14,955 bases of DNA from an uncultured Flavobacteriaceae bacterium (GTDB lineage: Bacteria > Bacteroidota > Bacteroidia > Flavobacteriales > Flavobacteriaceae). The stretch covers positions 1-14,955 of the forward strand of contig CALZKX010000205.1 in assembly GCA_945788155.1 (NCBI GenBank), read 5' to 3'. Under the pieces are notes generated by a model that was not told the origin of the DNA, made no database searches, and saw only the letters and a list, made by a program, of their open reading frames with translations. The position numbers and the translations under genes were made by a program. Numbering within the stretch: position 1 is the first letter of the stretch; every line of letters starts with the position of its first letter. Shown here piece by piece: positions 1 through 7,076 of the stretch.

Positions 1-1660
1 CGACTTAAATGCAGCCATCGCAAATATGAATTCATTTTATGCAAATGCATATATGGAATTCTTTTTATGTGATGGTATTAATTATATAGATGATGATAAT
101 TTTTATGATTTTAAAAATTCAGAAGATGAAGCCTCTTTAACTTCAGCAAATAATATAAATGGTTTAATAAATATTTATTTTACCGATTTTATTGAAAATG
201 CTTCTGGAAGTAGTCTTTGTGGTTATGCTTATTATCCAGGAGGCGCTGATGTTATTTTAATGAAAAATAGCTGCGCAGTTAACGGAAGTACCCTACCTCA
301 TGAGGTTGGTCATTTCTTTTCTTTAGTACATACCCATGGGCCAACAAATATATCGCTTACCACAGAGTTGGTTGATGGCTCTAATTGTGATACCGATGGC
401 GACGAAATTTGCGATACACCTGCCGACCCTCAATTAAGCACTGGTAATGTAGATCTTAATTGTACTTATACAGGAATTGAAACCGACGCCAATGGCGACA
501 CTTTTGTTCCAGACCCAAGTAATATTATGTCATACTCAAGAAAAGAGTGTCGAACACTATTTTCCACACAGCAATTTGCTCGTATTTATGCAACTTATAG
601 AAGTGTACGAAATTATTTTGCCTGTCCATCTCTAAATGTAGATTTCACAGCTAATATCCCTGAAGATTGCGCTAGTAATTTAACTGTTGATTTTACCGAT
701 AATAGTACTGGAGCTACATCGTGGCAATGGGATATAGACAGCGATAATATTATTGATTACACAACCCAAAACCCGTCACATACATATATTTCAGGAATTT
801 ACGATATTACATTAACAGTATCAGATGGAACAAATACAATCACTAAAACATTTTTTGAATACATAAAAATTGGCACTCAAAAATCAACACCAATAGAAGA
901 AGATTTTGAAAGTTTTGATATTGCCAATAAAGATGGTTGGACGGCTAACGATGTTAGTGGTAATGGTTATAATTGGATAGCAACAAATGGTGGAACACCT
1001 TCGAGTGGTACTGGTCCAGAAGTAGATAATACTACTGGTACTGCGTCTGGGACATTTATTTATGCTGAAGCCTCCTACTCTGTTGTTGGCGATGTTGCTG
1101 AATATGTATCACCATGTATAAATATTAGTACTTCAAGTGCAGAATTGGAATTTGCTTACCATATGTTTGGCTCCAATACTGGCGAACTACACTTAGATAT
1201 TTTAACCGATTCGGGTGAAGTGCTAGATGTTATAACACCTTTAATTGGCCAACAGCAAACTGCTCAAACTGATGCTTATCTACTACAAAAAGTAAATCTT
1301 TCATCATATTACGGTCAGTCTATAAAAATACGTTTTAGAGCTATTCGAGGTACTAATTGGGATGGTGATATAGCTATAGATGATATAAGAGTTTATGCTA
1401 ATTTATTAAGCACAGACAAAAATGAACTATCGACTATTAAAATTTATCCAAACCCAGTTTCTAATATGGTCTTAAATATAAAGAGCCGTACTTTTTCAGC
1501 TGGTCTATCTTATGAAGTGGCAAACATTTTAGGTCAAATAGTTTTAGAAGGTACACTCACAGAAAATCAAATTAAGGTTGACAATCTAACTTCAGGTACT
1601 TATTTCTTGATTTTAAAACATGAAGGCATAAAAACAATAAAAAGATTTGTAATTGAATAA
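1..1660 (+). CDS. Secreted M43 (pappalysin-type) zinc metalloprotease with PKD, MAM-like and T9SS sorting domains; 5' end cut off
   Basis: The reading frame is open from base 2 (DLNAAIAN precedes the first ATG at 26), so the gene starts before the window and signal peptide and prodomain are missing. Residue numbers count from the ATG at 26. The zinc site is H92-EVGH-H102 (HExxHxxxxxH) and the Met-turn is NIMSY at 166-170, both typical of M43 peptidases; the usual Gly in the zinc helix is Ser99. A PKD-like domain (about 204-285) is followed by a MAM-like jelly-roll region (about 290-460). The C-terminus (about 470-544) carries IYPNP and ends in KRFVIE, a type A T9SS sorting domain, so the protein should cross the outer membrane and be released or anchored at the surface. 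Substrate is unknown. It converges on pyrD. Confidence 0.9.
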   Translation, partial: DLNAAIANMNSFYANAYMEFFLCDGINYIDDDNFYDFKNSEDEASLTSANNINGLINIYFTDFIENASGSSLCGYAYYPGGADVILMKNSCAVNGSTLPHEVGHFFSLVHTHGPTNISLTTELVDGSNCDTDGDEICDTPADPQLSTGNVDLNCTYTGIETDANGDTFVPDPSNIMSYSRKECRTLFSTQQFARIYATYRSVRNYFACPSLNVDFTANIPEDCASNLTVDFTDNSTGATSWQWDIDSDNIIDYTTQNPSHTYISGIYDITLTVSDGTNTITKTFFEYIKIGTQKSTPIEEDFESFDIANKDGWTANDVSGNGYNWIATNGGTPSSGTGPEVDNTTGTASGTFIYAEASYSVVGDVAEYVSPCINISTSSAELEFAYHMFGSNTGELHLDILTDSGEVLDVITPLIGQQQTAQTDAYLLQKVNLSSYYGQSIKIRFRAIRGTNWDGDIAIDDIRVYANLLSTDKNELSTIKIYPNPVSNMVLNIKSRTFSAGLSYEVANILGQIVLEGTLTENQIKVDNLTSGTYFLILKHEGIKTIKRFVIE

Positions 1661-1664
1661 TAAG

Positions 1665-1700
1665 AAAAAGGGCTAATTTTTATGAGTCCTTTTTCTTTTT
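1665..1700. terminator. Bidirectional terminator between the protease gene and pyrD
   Basis: AAAAAGGGCT (1665-1674) pairs with AGTCCTTTTT (1685-1694): ten pairs including one G-U, with a ten-base loop. A T-rich run follows on the plus strand and the A-run gives a U-tract on the minus strand. It lies just after the protease stop and overlaps the last codons of pyrD, whose lysine-rich C-terminus (IKKKKDS) is encoded by the T-rich arm. Confidence 0.75.
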
Positions 1701-2723
1701 TATAAGTGTTTTATTAATTGCCTTTATTAACTGAGGCCCTTCGTAAATAAATCCTGTATAAATTTGAACTAAGTCTGCTCCTGCTTCAATTTTCTCTAAG
1801 GCATCTTTTGCAAAGTGAATACCACCTACTCCAATTATTGGAAACGCCTTTTGGCTCTTTTTAGCTAAATACGCAATTACTTTTGTGCTTTTATCTTTTA
1901 TTGGTTGACCACTTAACCCTCCATTTCCAATTGTTTTCAAAGCTTCTTTTGATGTTTTTAAACCATCTCTGGATACTGAGGTATTTGAAGCTATTACACC
2001 ATCAATTTTAGTTGCTGCTACCAATTCTATTATTTCATCTAATTGAATAGTATTTAAATCTGGAGCAATCTTTAATAAAATGGGTTTTTGGGTGTTATGA
2101 TTTTTGTTTGCAGTTTGCACTTCTCTTATTAACTCTTTAAGGTAATCTTTATCTGTTAATTTTGCATGACTCCCAACATTAGGGCAACTTACGTTAAGCA
2201 CAAAATAATCCACATAAGGATGTAACCCATTAAAGCACTCTAAATAATCTTTTGTATAATCTTCGGGAGACGTGTTAGTATTTTTACCAATATTTCCCCC
2301 AATTATAACCTTTCCTTTGTTTTTCTTTAATTGATTAATAGCAGCTTCAAGACCCTCATTATTAAATCCCATTCGGTTAATAATACCTTGATCTGCCTTT
2401 AACCTAAACAATCGCTTTTTGGGGTTTCCCTCTTGACCCACTGGTGTTACAGTGCCAATCTCTATAAACCCAAAGCCGAAATTAGCCAATTCATTATAGA
2501 GAAGAGCATTTTTATCAAAACCTGCTGCCAAACCTACAGGGTTTTTAAAGTTTAAACCAAATAAATTTCGTTCTAGGGATTTGTCTTCAACTGCATAAAG
2601 TGCTTTAATAATGGTTGAAACAAATGGAATTTTTAAGCTGTTTTTAATGAAGGAAAATGTAAAGTGATGCACTTTTTCTGGGTCGAAACAAAAAAGCAGA
2701 GGTCGAATCAGTAATTTATACAT
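1680..2723 (-). CDS. pyrD: Dihydroorotate dehydrogenase, class 2 (quinone-dependent)
   Basis: Oxidises dihydroorotate to orotate in pyrimidine synthesis and passes electrons to the quinone pool through FMN at the inner membrane. The 347-residue length and N-terminal helical region (MYKLLIRPLLFCFDPEKVH) are class 2 features. FMN-barrel motifs seen: NPVGLAAGFDKNA (61-73), EIGTVTPVGQEGNP (88-101), INRMGFNNEG (115-124), ASNTS (245-249) and IIGVGGI (296-302). The active-site loop reads NVSCPNVGS (177-185), with Cys180 where E. coli-type class 2 enzymes carry the catalytic Ser. Cys at this site is the class 1 state, but the rest of the protein is class 2. The ATG at 2723 gives the standard N-terminus. 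It is divergent from pepT and appears to be transcribed alone. Confidence 0.95.
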   Translation of the reverse strand: MYKLLIRPLLFCFDPEKVHHFTFSFIKNSLKIPFVSTIIKALYAVEDKSLERNLFGLNFKNPVGLAAGFDKNALLYNELANFGFGFIEIGTVTPVGQEGNPKKRLFRLKADQGIINRMGFNNEGLEAAINQLKKNKGKVIIGGNIGKNTNTSPEDYTKDYLECFNGLHPYVDYFVLNVSCPNVGSHAKLTDKDYLKELIREVQTANKNHNTQKPILLKIAPDLNTIQLDEIIELVAATKIDGVIASNTSVSRDGLKTSKEALKTIGNGGLSGQPIKDKSTKVIAYLAKKSQKAFPIIGVGGIHFAKDALEKIEAGADLVQIYTGFIYEGPQLIKAINKTLIKKKKDS

Positions 2724-2740
2724 TATCTAGATTTTGACTG

Positions 2741-2748
2741 CAAAAATA
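2741..2748 (-). promoter_or_regulatory. Predicted pyrD promoter -7 element
   Basis: On the minus strand this reads TATTTTTG, an exact match to the Bacteroidota TAnnTTTG element, 18 bases before the pyrD start codon. No TTG stands at the preferred spacing upstream (the nearest is about 27 bases away), so only the -7 element is supported. Confidence 0.5.
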
Positions 2749-2785
2749 CATTATTTATTAGCATAAAAAAAGAAACAATTAATAC

Positions 2786-2816
2786 TTGCCCCTTACAAAA
2801 ACGTTGGTTATTTTTG
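2786..2816 (+). promoter_or_regulatory. Predicted pepT promoter (TTG-N20-TATTTTTG)
   Basis: TTG at 2786-2788 is followed by 20 bases and then TATTTTTG at 2809-2816, an exact fit to the Bacteroidota TTG / TAnnTTTG pattern. Transcription would begin around 2820-2825, leaving a leader of only about 10-15 bases before the ATG at 2835. The upstream TTG codon at 2814 lies inside this element, which argues against it as a start. Confidence 0.65.
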
Positions 2817-2834
2817 AGTAAATCCAACCTTATA

Positions 2835-4076
2835 ATGTTAAACAAACAGCACATTATTGATCGCTTTTTATGTTATGTGAAAATTGATACAGAAAGCGAC
2901 CCAAAAAGCAATACCACACCAAGTACAAAAAAGCAATGGGATTTAGCCAATAAGTTATACGAAGAGCTCATGGCAATTGGTATGACAGATGTAAGCATCG
3001 ATGACAATGCATATATCATGGCAACTTTACCAAGTAATGTAGACCATGAAGTTCCAACCATTGGGTTTATTTCACATTTTGATACATCTCCAGACTTTAC
3101 AGCTGCCAATGTCAACCCTCAAATTGTTGAAAATTATGATGGTTCTGATATTGTCCTTAGTAAAGACGAAAACATTGTGCTATCTCCAAATTATTTTGAA
3201 GATTTGCTACTCTATAAAGGGCAAACTTTAATAACAACCGACGGTACGACTCTATTAGGAGCCGATGATAAAGCTGGTATTTGTGAAATAGTGACTGCCA
3301 TGGAATATTTGATACAACATCCCGAAATTAAACATGGTACTATTAAAGTTGGTTTTACACCTGATGAAGAAATTGGTCGAGGCGCTCATAAATTTGATGT
3401 TGAAAAATTTGGTGCAGATTGGGCTTATACTATGGATGGCAGTCAAGTAGGTGAGCTGGAATACGAAAACTTTAATGCAGCGAGTGCTAAAGTAACATTT
3501 AAAGGCAAAATTGTGCATCCTGGTTATGCCAAAGGAAAAATGATAAACTCCATGCATTTTGCCACAGAATTTATAACTATGCTGCCTCAACTGGAAACTC
3601 CTGAACATACCGAAGGCTATCAAGGATTTTTCCATTTGCATGACATGAGTGGAAGGGTTGAAGAAACCAATTTGCAATACATAATTCGTGATCATGATTT
3701 TAATAAGTTCGAAGCTCGTAAAGCTTTGATGCAAAAAATTGCCAATGACATGAATGAAAAGCTTGGAAAGCCAATCGTTGACATTGAAATTAAAGACCAA
3801 TATTTCAACATGAAGGAAAAGGTCGAACCTGTTATGCATATTGTTAACATTGCCGAAGATGCTATGAAAGCTCTAAATATAAAACCACTTATAAAACCTA
3901 TTAGAGGTGGAACAGATGGTTCGCAGTTGAGTTACAAAGGATTACCTTGTCCGAATATTTTTGCTGGAGGCCATAATTTTCATGGTCGTTATGAGTATGT
4001 CCCCGTTGAGAGTATATTAAAAGCAACCCAAGTAATATGTAAAATTGCTGAAATAACCCAAGAACGCTATAAGTAA
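2835..4076 (+). CDS. pepT: Peptidase T (tripeptide aminopeptidase)
   Basis: Cytoplasmic M20-family dizinc aminopeptidase that removes the N-terminal residue from tripeptides. Metal and catalytic residues are visible: H81 and D83 in SHFDTSPD, D144 in LLGADDKAG, the E178-E179 pair in PDEEIGRG, D201 in TMDGSQVGELEYE, and H380 in AGGHNFHGRYEYVP. GGTDGS (358-363) is also characteristic. The start used here is the ATG at 2835, giving 413 residues and the usual family N-terminus MLNKQHIIDRF. An in-frame TTG at 2814 would add seven residues but falls inside the promoter. The stop overlaps the next start by one base (TAATG at 4074-4078), so the DinB-like gene is probably translationally coupled. Confidence 0.95.
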   Translation: MLNKQHIIDRFLCYVKIDTESDPKSNTTPSTKKQWDLANKLYEELMAIGMTDVSIDDNAYIMATLPSNVDHEVPTIGFISHFDTSPDFTAANVNPQIVENYDGSDIVLSKDENIVLSPNYFEDLLLYKGQTLITTDGTTLLGADDKAGICEIVTAMEYLIQHPEIKHGTIKVGFTPDEEIGRGAHKFDVEKFGADWAYTMDGSQVGELEYENFNAASAKVTFKGKIVHPGYAKGKMINSMHFATEFITMLPQLETPEHTEGYQGFFHLHDMSGRVEETNLQYIIRDHDFNKFEARKALMQKIANDMNEKLGKPIVDIEIKDQYFNMKEKVEPVMHIVNIAEDAMKALNIKPLIKPIRGGTDGSQLSYKGLPCPNIFAGGHNFHGRYEYVPVESILKATQVICKIAEITQERYK

Positions 4077-4576
4077 TGAACATTGTAGAACAGCTTCAAA
4101 AAAATAAATTTGTGTTTCAATCTTTGTTGGAGGAAGCTCCTAATAGATTTATTACATGGCGACCAAGACCTAACAAGTGGTGTTTACTGGAAATAATTTG
4201 CCATTTATATGACGAAGAACAATTTGATTTTAGATTAAGGACACAATGGGTTTTAGAAAAACCTAACCAATTACCTCCTCCATTTAACCCTTTAGATTGG
4301 GTTAAAGAGCATAAATATATAGAACAAGAATATAAAGATATGATTAAAAAATTTCTATTAGAACGAGATGTTTCTATAGCTTGGTTAAAAAATTTAAAAA
4401 ACCCAAATTGGGAGAACTCTTATATGCACCCAAAACTAGGAAAAACAACAGCCAAACATTATTTGGATAATTGGCTAGCACACGATTACTTACATATTAG
4501 ACAAATTATAAAACATAAGTTTGATTACTTAAATAGCCAAACCAATGAAAATCTGCGTTACGCAGGAGTTTGGTAA
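4076..4576 (+). CDS. DinB-like (DinB_2 superfamily) putative metal-dependent protein
   Basis: A 166-residue cytoplasmic protein with the features of the DinB/YfiT-like four-helix bundle family: a first helix ending in H43 (ICHLYDEEQF) and a later helix with H136 and H140 (LAHDYLHIRQI), together the usual three-histidine metal site. WRPRPNKWCLLEI (28-40) matches the W..p..W...E...H pattern of this family. Members include thiol-transferase-like and damage-induced proteins, but most have no known reaction, and none is assigned here. It overlaps the pepT stop by one base, so it is expected to be expressed from the pepT promoter. Confidence 0.75.
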   Translation: MNIVEQLQKNKFVFQSLLEEAPNRFITWRPRPNKWCLLEIICHLYDEEQFDFRLRTQWVLEKPNQLPPPFNPLDWVKEHKYIEQEYKDMIKKFLLERDVSIAWLKNLKNPNWENSYMHPKLGKTTAKHYLDNWLAHDYLHIRQIIKHKFDYLNSQTNENLRYAGVW

Positions 4577-4667
4577 AACCATTTGGCTTTGTGATAAAAA
4601 AAGACGAAATTCGTTTGACGTCTGATATAAGTCATTAAAACGACATATATTATTAAAAATGGAATCC

Positions 4668-4682
4668 ATTCAGCGAAAAGCT
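4668..4682 (+). repeat. 15-base direct repeat, copy 1 (ATTCAGCGAAAAGCT)
   Basis: Identical to 5886-5900. With six G/C bases in an AT-rich window, two exact copies are unlikely by chance. Here it contains the small hairpin CAGC-GAAAA-GCTG (4671-4683). Both copies lie in spacers of the accessory block. Confidence 0.6.
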
Positions 4683-4683
4683 G

Positions 4684-4725
4684 ACCAAAATGGTTCCACA
4701 ACTGCGTTGTTCTTACCCTTTTGGT
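4684..4725. repeat. Imperfect hairpin in the spacer after the DinB-like gene
   Basis: ACCAAAA (4684-4690) pairs with TTTTGGT (4719-4725); after a mismatch GGT (4692-4694) pairs with ACC (4715-4717); an inner CAAC (4699-4702) pairs with GTTG (4706-4709) around TGC. There is no T-run after it, so it is not a standard intrinsic terminator. Confidence 0.5.
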
Positions 4726-5034
4726 GCAAGGATCCCATCTACCTGCTATTTGAAAAATACTATTGCTTGTTACAAAAATTTCGATGAATCGTCTTAATTC
4801 TAAACCAAGTTAAAATACTTAAATCCAAATGTTAGAAAATCCAAAAGTAAACAGTTTAATTACAGGCGATAATAATTTAGATAGCCCAACCAAATTACTT
4901 TATAGGAATTATTTCAACTAACAAATGGTATTTATTTTATGTGTTTTTAGCATTTTTAAAAAGTATTATAACTGCTTTAATTGTTTGGTATGCATGAAAA
5001 TGGCCTAAAGAAAAACAAATTTAAATATATAATT

Positions 5035-5751
5035 ATGACATCAAGAAACAAAACAGCTAGACTAGCAGGATTACTTTATTTAACACTAATAATAGGTGGA
5101 ATAATTAGCCTTAAGTACATCCCTTCTAAGTTAATGGTTTGGGAAAGTGCATCAAAAACATTTGAGAATATAACAAATAATGAGTTTTTGTTTAGATTAG
5201 GAATTGTCATTAACATTTTTACTTTTCTAATTTATATAGCGCTACCATTGGCTCTTTACAAACTCTTACACGAAGTAAATAAAGTTTATGCCAACCTAAT
5301 GGTAATTTTTGTATTGGTAAGTGTGCCAATTTCTTTTGTAAATATCTTAAACAAATTTTCAGTTTTAACACTAATCAATAAGACTGAATATTTAGAAAAA
5401 CTTGGGATAAGCGAACTTCAAACCCAAGTAATGTTTCATATAGATAGTTATTACGACGGGCTTGAAATCTCTCAAATATTTTGGGGGCTTTGGCTATTCC
5501 CCTTTGGATATCTAGTTTATAAATCTGGTTTCTTACCAAAACTTTTAGGAATACTATTAATGGCTGGTAGTTTTGGTTATTTGATAACATTTTTTGGAGG
5601 TTTTCTATATTTAGGTTTTAATAAAACAATTATTTCCGATATTGTAGGATATCCTGCAAATCTTGGAGAAATTGGAATTTGTTTGTGGCTTTTAATAATG
5701 GGAACGAATAAAATAAAATTTGGAAGAAAAACAGTGAGTAACACTGTATAA
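5035..5751 (+). CDS. DUF4386 family integral membrane protein
   Basis: A 238-residue multi-pass inner-membrane protein. The start ARLAGLLYLTLIIGGI (8-23) and the overall pattern of about six hydrophobic segments (near 10-26, 52-76, 86-106, 145-163, 168-192 and 209-223) fit the DUF4386 family, whose function is unknown. The ATG at 5035 gives the family N-terminus MTSRNKTARLAGLLYL; the frame is open upstream to a TTG at 4981, but those 18 residues (MFGMHENGLKKNKF...) look unlike the family and are rejected. Its last codons overlap the left arm of a palindromic element (CTGTATAA at 5744-5751 includes the stop). It stands alone, flanked by long spacers, as expected of an accessory gene. Confidence 0.8.
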   Translation: MTSRNKTARLAGLLYLTLIIGGIISLKYIPSKLMVWESASKTFENITNNEFLFRLGIVINIFTFLIYIALPLALYKLLHEVNKVYANLMVIFVLVSVPISFVNILNKFSVLTLINKTEYLEKLGISELQTQVMFHIDSYYDGLEISQIFWGLWLFPFGYLVYKSGFLPKLLGILLMAGSFGYLITFFGGFLYLGFNKTIISDIVGYPANLGEIGICLWLLIMGTNKIKFGRKTVSNTV

Positions 5752-5875
5752 AAATAATTGCTAGTACAAGCTTAATTACAAATCCTGACGCTTCGGGACT
5801 CTCTCGTATTTCCTGTTCGGTTTGTATTTGCTAAATTAGTTGCTTAACCAATGTAACTAATCTTATACAGGTACT
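5736..5875. repeat. Long imperfect palindrome (attC-like element 1) after the DUF4386 gene
   Basis: Nested inverted repeats: CTGTATAA (5744-5751) with TTATACAG (5863-5870); AAGCTTAATT (5768-5777) with AATTAGTTGCTT (5834-5845), where the right arm has two extra bases; ACAAATCC (5778-5785) with GGTTTGT (5819-5825), with one bulge. The left arm carries TAATTGCTAGT (5755-5765), identical to 8961-8971 in element 3. A degenerate GAGTAAC (5736-5742) sits at its outer left end. Extra bases on one arm, low identity and conserved folding are features of integron attC sites, but no canonical right-hand GTTRRRY was found here. Confidence 0.5.
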
Positions 5876-5885
5876 ATGGGTAACT

Positions 5886-5900
5886 ATTCAGCGAAAAGCT
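5886..5900 (+). repeat. 15-base direct repeat, copy 2 (ATTCAGCGAAAAGCT)
   Basis: Identical to 4668-4682. It lies between the palindromic element and the start of the AraC-type regulator gene, about 20 bases before its TTG codon. Confidence 0.6.
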
Positions 5901-5920
5901 AGGAAAATTAAAACGATAAA

Positions 5921-6958
5921 TTGAACTTAGATAATAAAATAATATTTTTCTTTAGTGCTTTAGGTGCTTTTAACAGTATCGTTTTAAGTATCTATTTTTT
6001 GTTTTTCGCAAAACCTATAAATAAATCAAATTTTTTTTTAGGAGCATTATTAGCAGTTTTAAGCATTCGTGTTTGGAAATCTTTGTTTTTTTATTATAAT
6101 CCTGAACTCTCTAAAAATTACTTACAAATTGGTTTATCTGCCTGTTTTTTTATTGGGCCTTTTTTATATTTTTATATTAAGTCTAAAATCTATGAATTCA
6201 AGGGATCAAACAGGCTCTATTATGTTCAATTTTCTTTCTTATTGATAATTATTTTAAGTGTAGGTTTTTTATATCCATACCAAAAAAATGTAGACCTCTG
6301 GATTAATTATTTTTATTACGTAATTAATTTTCAATGGTTAGCATATATTATGATTTCTGCGTTCTTACTAAAAAATATATTGCGAAAGTTGCTTACCACA
6401 AAACAGAAACTAAACTATGACGAAACTTGGCTAATAAGCATATTTTTTGGTGTTTTAATTATTTGGCTCGCATACTTTACAGCAAGCTATACATCATATA
6501 TAACAGGAGCTTTATCTTTTTCATTTGTTTTCTATTTATCTGGATTACTTCTTTTTTATAAAAGAAAAAAAGAATTTGTTATTTCAGTTAGGAAAGAAAA
6601 ATACGCTAACATTCAGATAGAAGAAAATGAAGTAAACCAACTGTTAGAAAAAATTGAATCTGTTATAAACAAAGAAGAGTTGTTTAAAAACTCGAATTTA
6701 ACCTTACCCATACTAGCCAAAAGAATTAATATTCGCCCGCAATTATTATCACAATTATTAAACAACAATTTAAACAAAAGCTTTTCTACATTTATTAACG
6801 AATACAGAATAGAAGAAGCTAAACAACTCCTAAAAACTAACCCTAATTTAAAAATCGAAATAATTGCTGAACAATGTGGATTTAACTCGAATAGCACTTT
6901 TTATACGGCGTTCAAAAAGATAACAAACACAACACCTTCTAAATACATCAATAAATAA
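5921..6958 (+). CDS. AraC-family regulator with membrane-embedded N-terminal sensor; TTG start
   Basis: A 345-residue protein. Residues 1-213 form about seven hydrophobic segments (first FFFSALGAFNSIVLSIYFLFF), placing the sensor in the inner membrane. A linker (about 214-255) leads to a C-terminal AraC-type DNA-binding domain (about 258-345) with two helix-turn-helix units: LTLPILAKRINIRPQLLSQLLN and IIAEQCGFNSNSTFYTAFKK, ending in the family motif TTPSKYINK. The start is TTG at 5921: a stop lies in frame at 5909-5911 and the next in-frame ATG would delete four membrane segments, while LNLDNKIIFFFSALGAFN matches the expected N-terminus. The exported DJ-1 fusion gene 118 bases downstream on the same strand is a plausible target or partner (inference). 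Confidence 0.85.
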   Translation: MNLDNKIIFFFSALGAFNSIVLSIYFLFFAKPINKSNFFLGALLAVLSIRVWKSLFFYYNPELSKNYLQIGLSACFFIGPFLYFYIKSKIYEFKGSNRLYYVQFSFLLIIILSVGFLYPYQKNVDLWINYFYYVINFQWLAYIMISAFLLKNILRKLLTTKQKLNYDETWLISIFFGVLIIWLAYFTASYTSYITGALSFSFVFYLSGLLLFYKRKKEFVISVRKEKYANIQIEENEVNQLLEKIESVINKEELFKNSNLTLPILAKRINIRPQLLSQLLNNNLNKSFSTFINEYRIEEAKQLLKTNPNLKIEIIAEQCGFNSNSTFYTAFKKITNTTPSKYINK

Positions 6959-6972
6959 TACATTTTTATAAT

Positions 6973-6992
6973 TCCTAATGTATACATTAGGA
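6973..6992. promoter_or_regulatory. 20-base perfect palindrome after the AraC-type gene
   Basis: TCCTAATGTATACATTAGGA is its own reverse complement. It starts 15 bases after the regulator's stop codon and 85 bases before the DJ-1 fusion start. It could be the binding site of a dimeric regulator or form a terminator-like hairpin, but no T-tract follows it. Confidence 0.5.
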
Positions 6993-7056
6993 GTATTGTA
7001 GTATAATTCTGTAGAGATTTAAAAATCTGTTCTAAGTATAATTGTTGCTTAAATTA

Positions 7057-7068
7057 ATTGTTAACAAT
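7057..7068. promoter_or_regulatory. 12-base palindrome just before the DJ-1 fusion start codon
   Basis: ATTGTTAACAAT is a perfect palindrome ending 9 bases before the ATG at 7077, where it could affect translation initiation or bind a dimeric regulator. It may be chance in AT-rich DNA. Confidence 0.25.
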
Positions 7069-7076
7069 ATAAACTT

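Larger units (their letters stand above)
4558..4809 (-). other. Stop-free 83-codon minus-strand frame without a start; possible gene remnant
   Basis: Between a stop at 4810-4812 and one at 4558-4560 the minus strand is open for 83 codons, unexpected in DNA this AT-rich. The translation contains TSNSIFQIAGRWDPCTKR and QLWNHFGQLFAEWIPF and overlaps the 3' end of the DinB-like gene. There is no ATG near its beginning; only an internal ATG 30 codons from the end and an internal TTG. I do not recognise the peptide. It could be a decayed gene fragment, a repeat that happens to be open, or chance. Confidence 0.25.
4577..5034. other. Long intergenic region with a GC-richer islet and structured DNA
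   Basis: No plus-strand gene is supported across these 458 bases. About 4661-4750 is roughly 46% G+C (41 of 90 bases), clearly above its surroundings. It holds the 15-mer ATTCAGCGAAAAGCT (4668-4682), repeated at 5886-5900, and a hairpin at 4684-4725. The stretch 4800-5034 is AT-rich with short inverted repeats such as TTTTTAAAAA but no clear promoter. GCCCAAC at 4884-4890 fits the integron RYYYAAC form, but no matching partner was found. Confidence 0.5.

Noticed and set aside
299..331. Ser instead of Gly in the protease zinc helix (HEVGHFFSLVH) as a loss of function
   Set aside because: The three His ligands, the catalytic Glu and the Met-turn are all present, and this substitution is conservative, so the enzyme is probably active.
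3255..3839. 194-codon minus-strand open frame inside pepT
   Set aside because: It lies wholly antisense to a gene with complete M20 motifs; its translation has no recognisable domain and is rich in Phe and His as expected of an antisense shadow.
4981..5034. TTG start for the DUF4386 gene giving 18 extra residues
   Set aside because: The extension is charged and unlike the family, while the ATG at 5035 gives the expected N-terminus.
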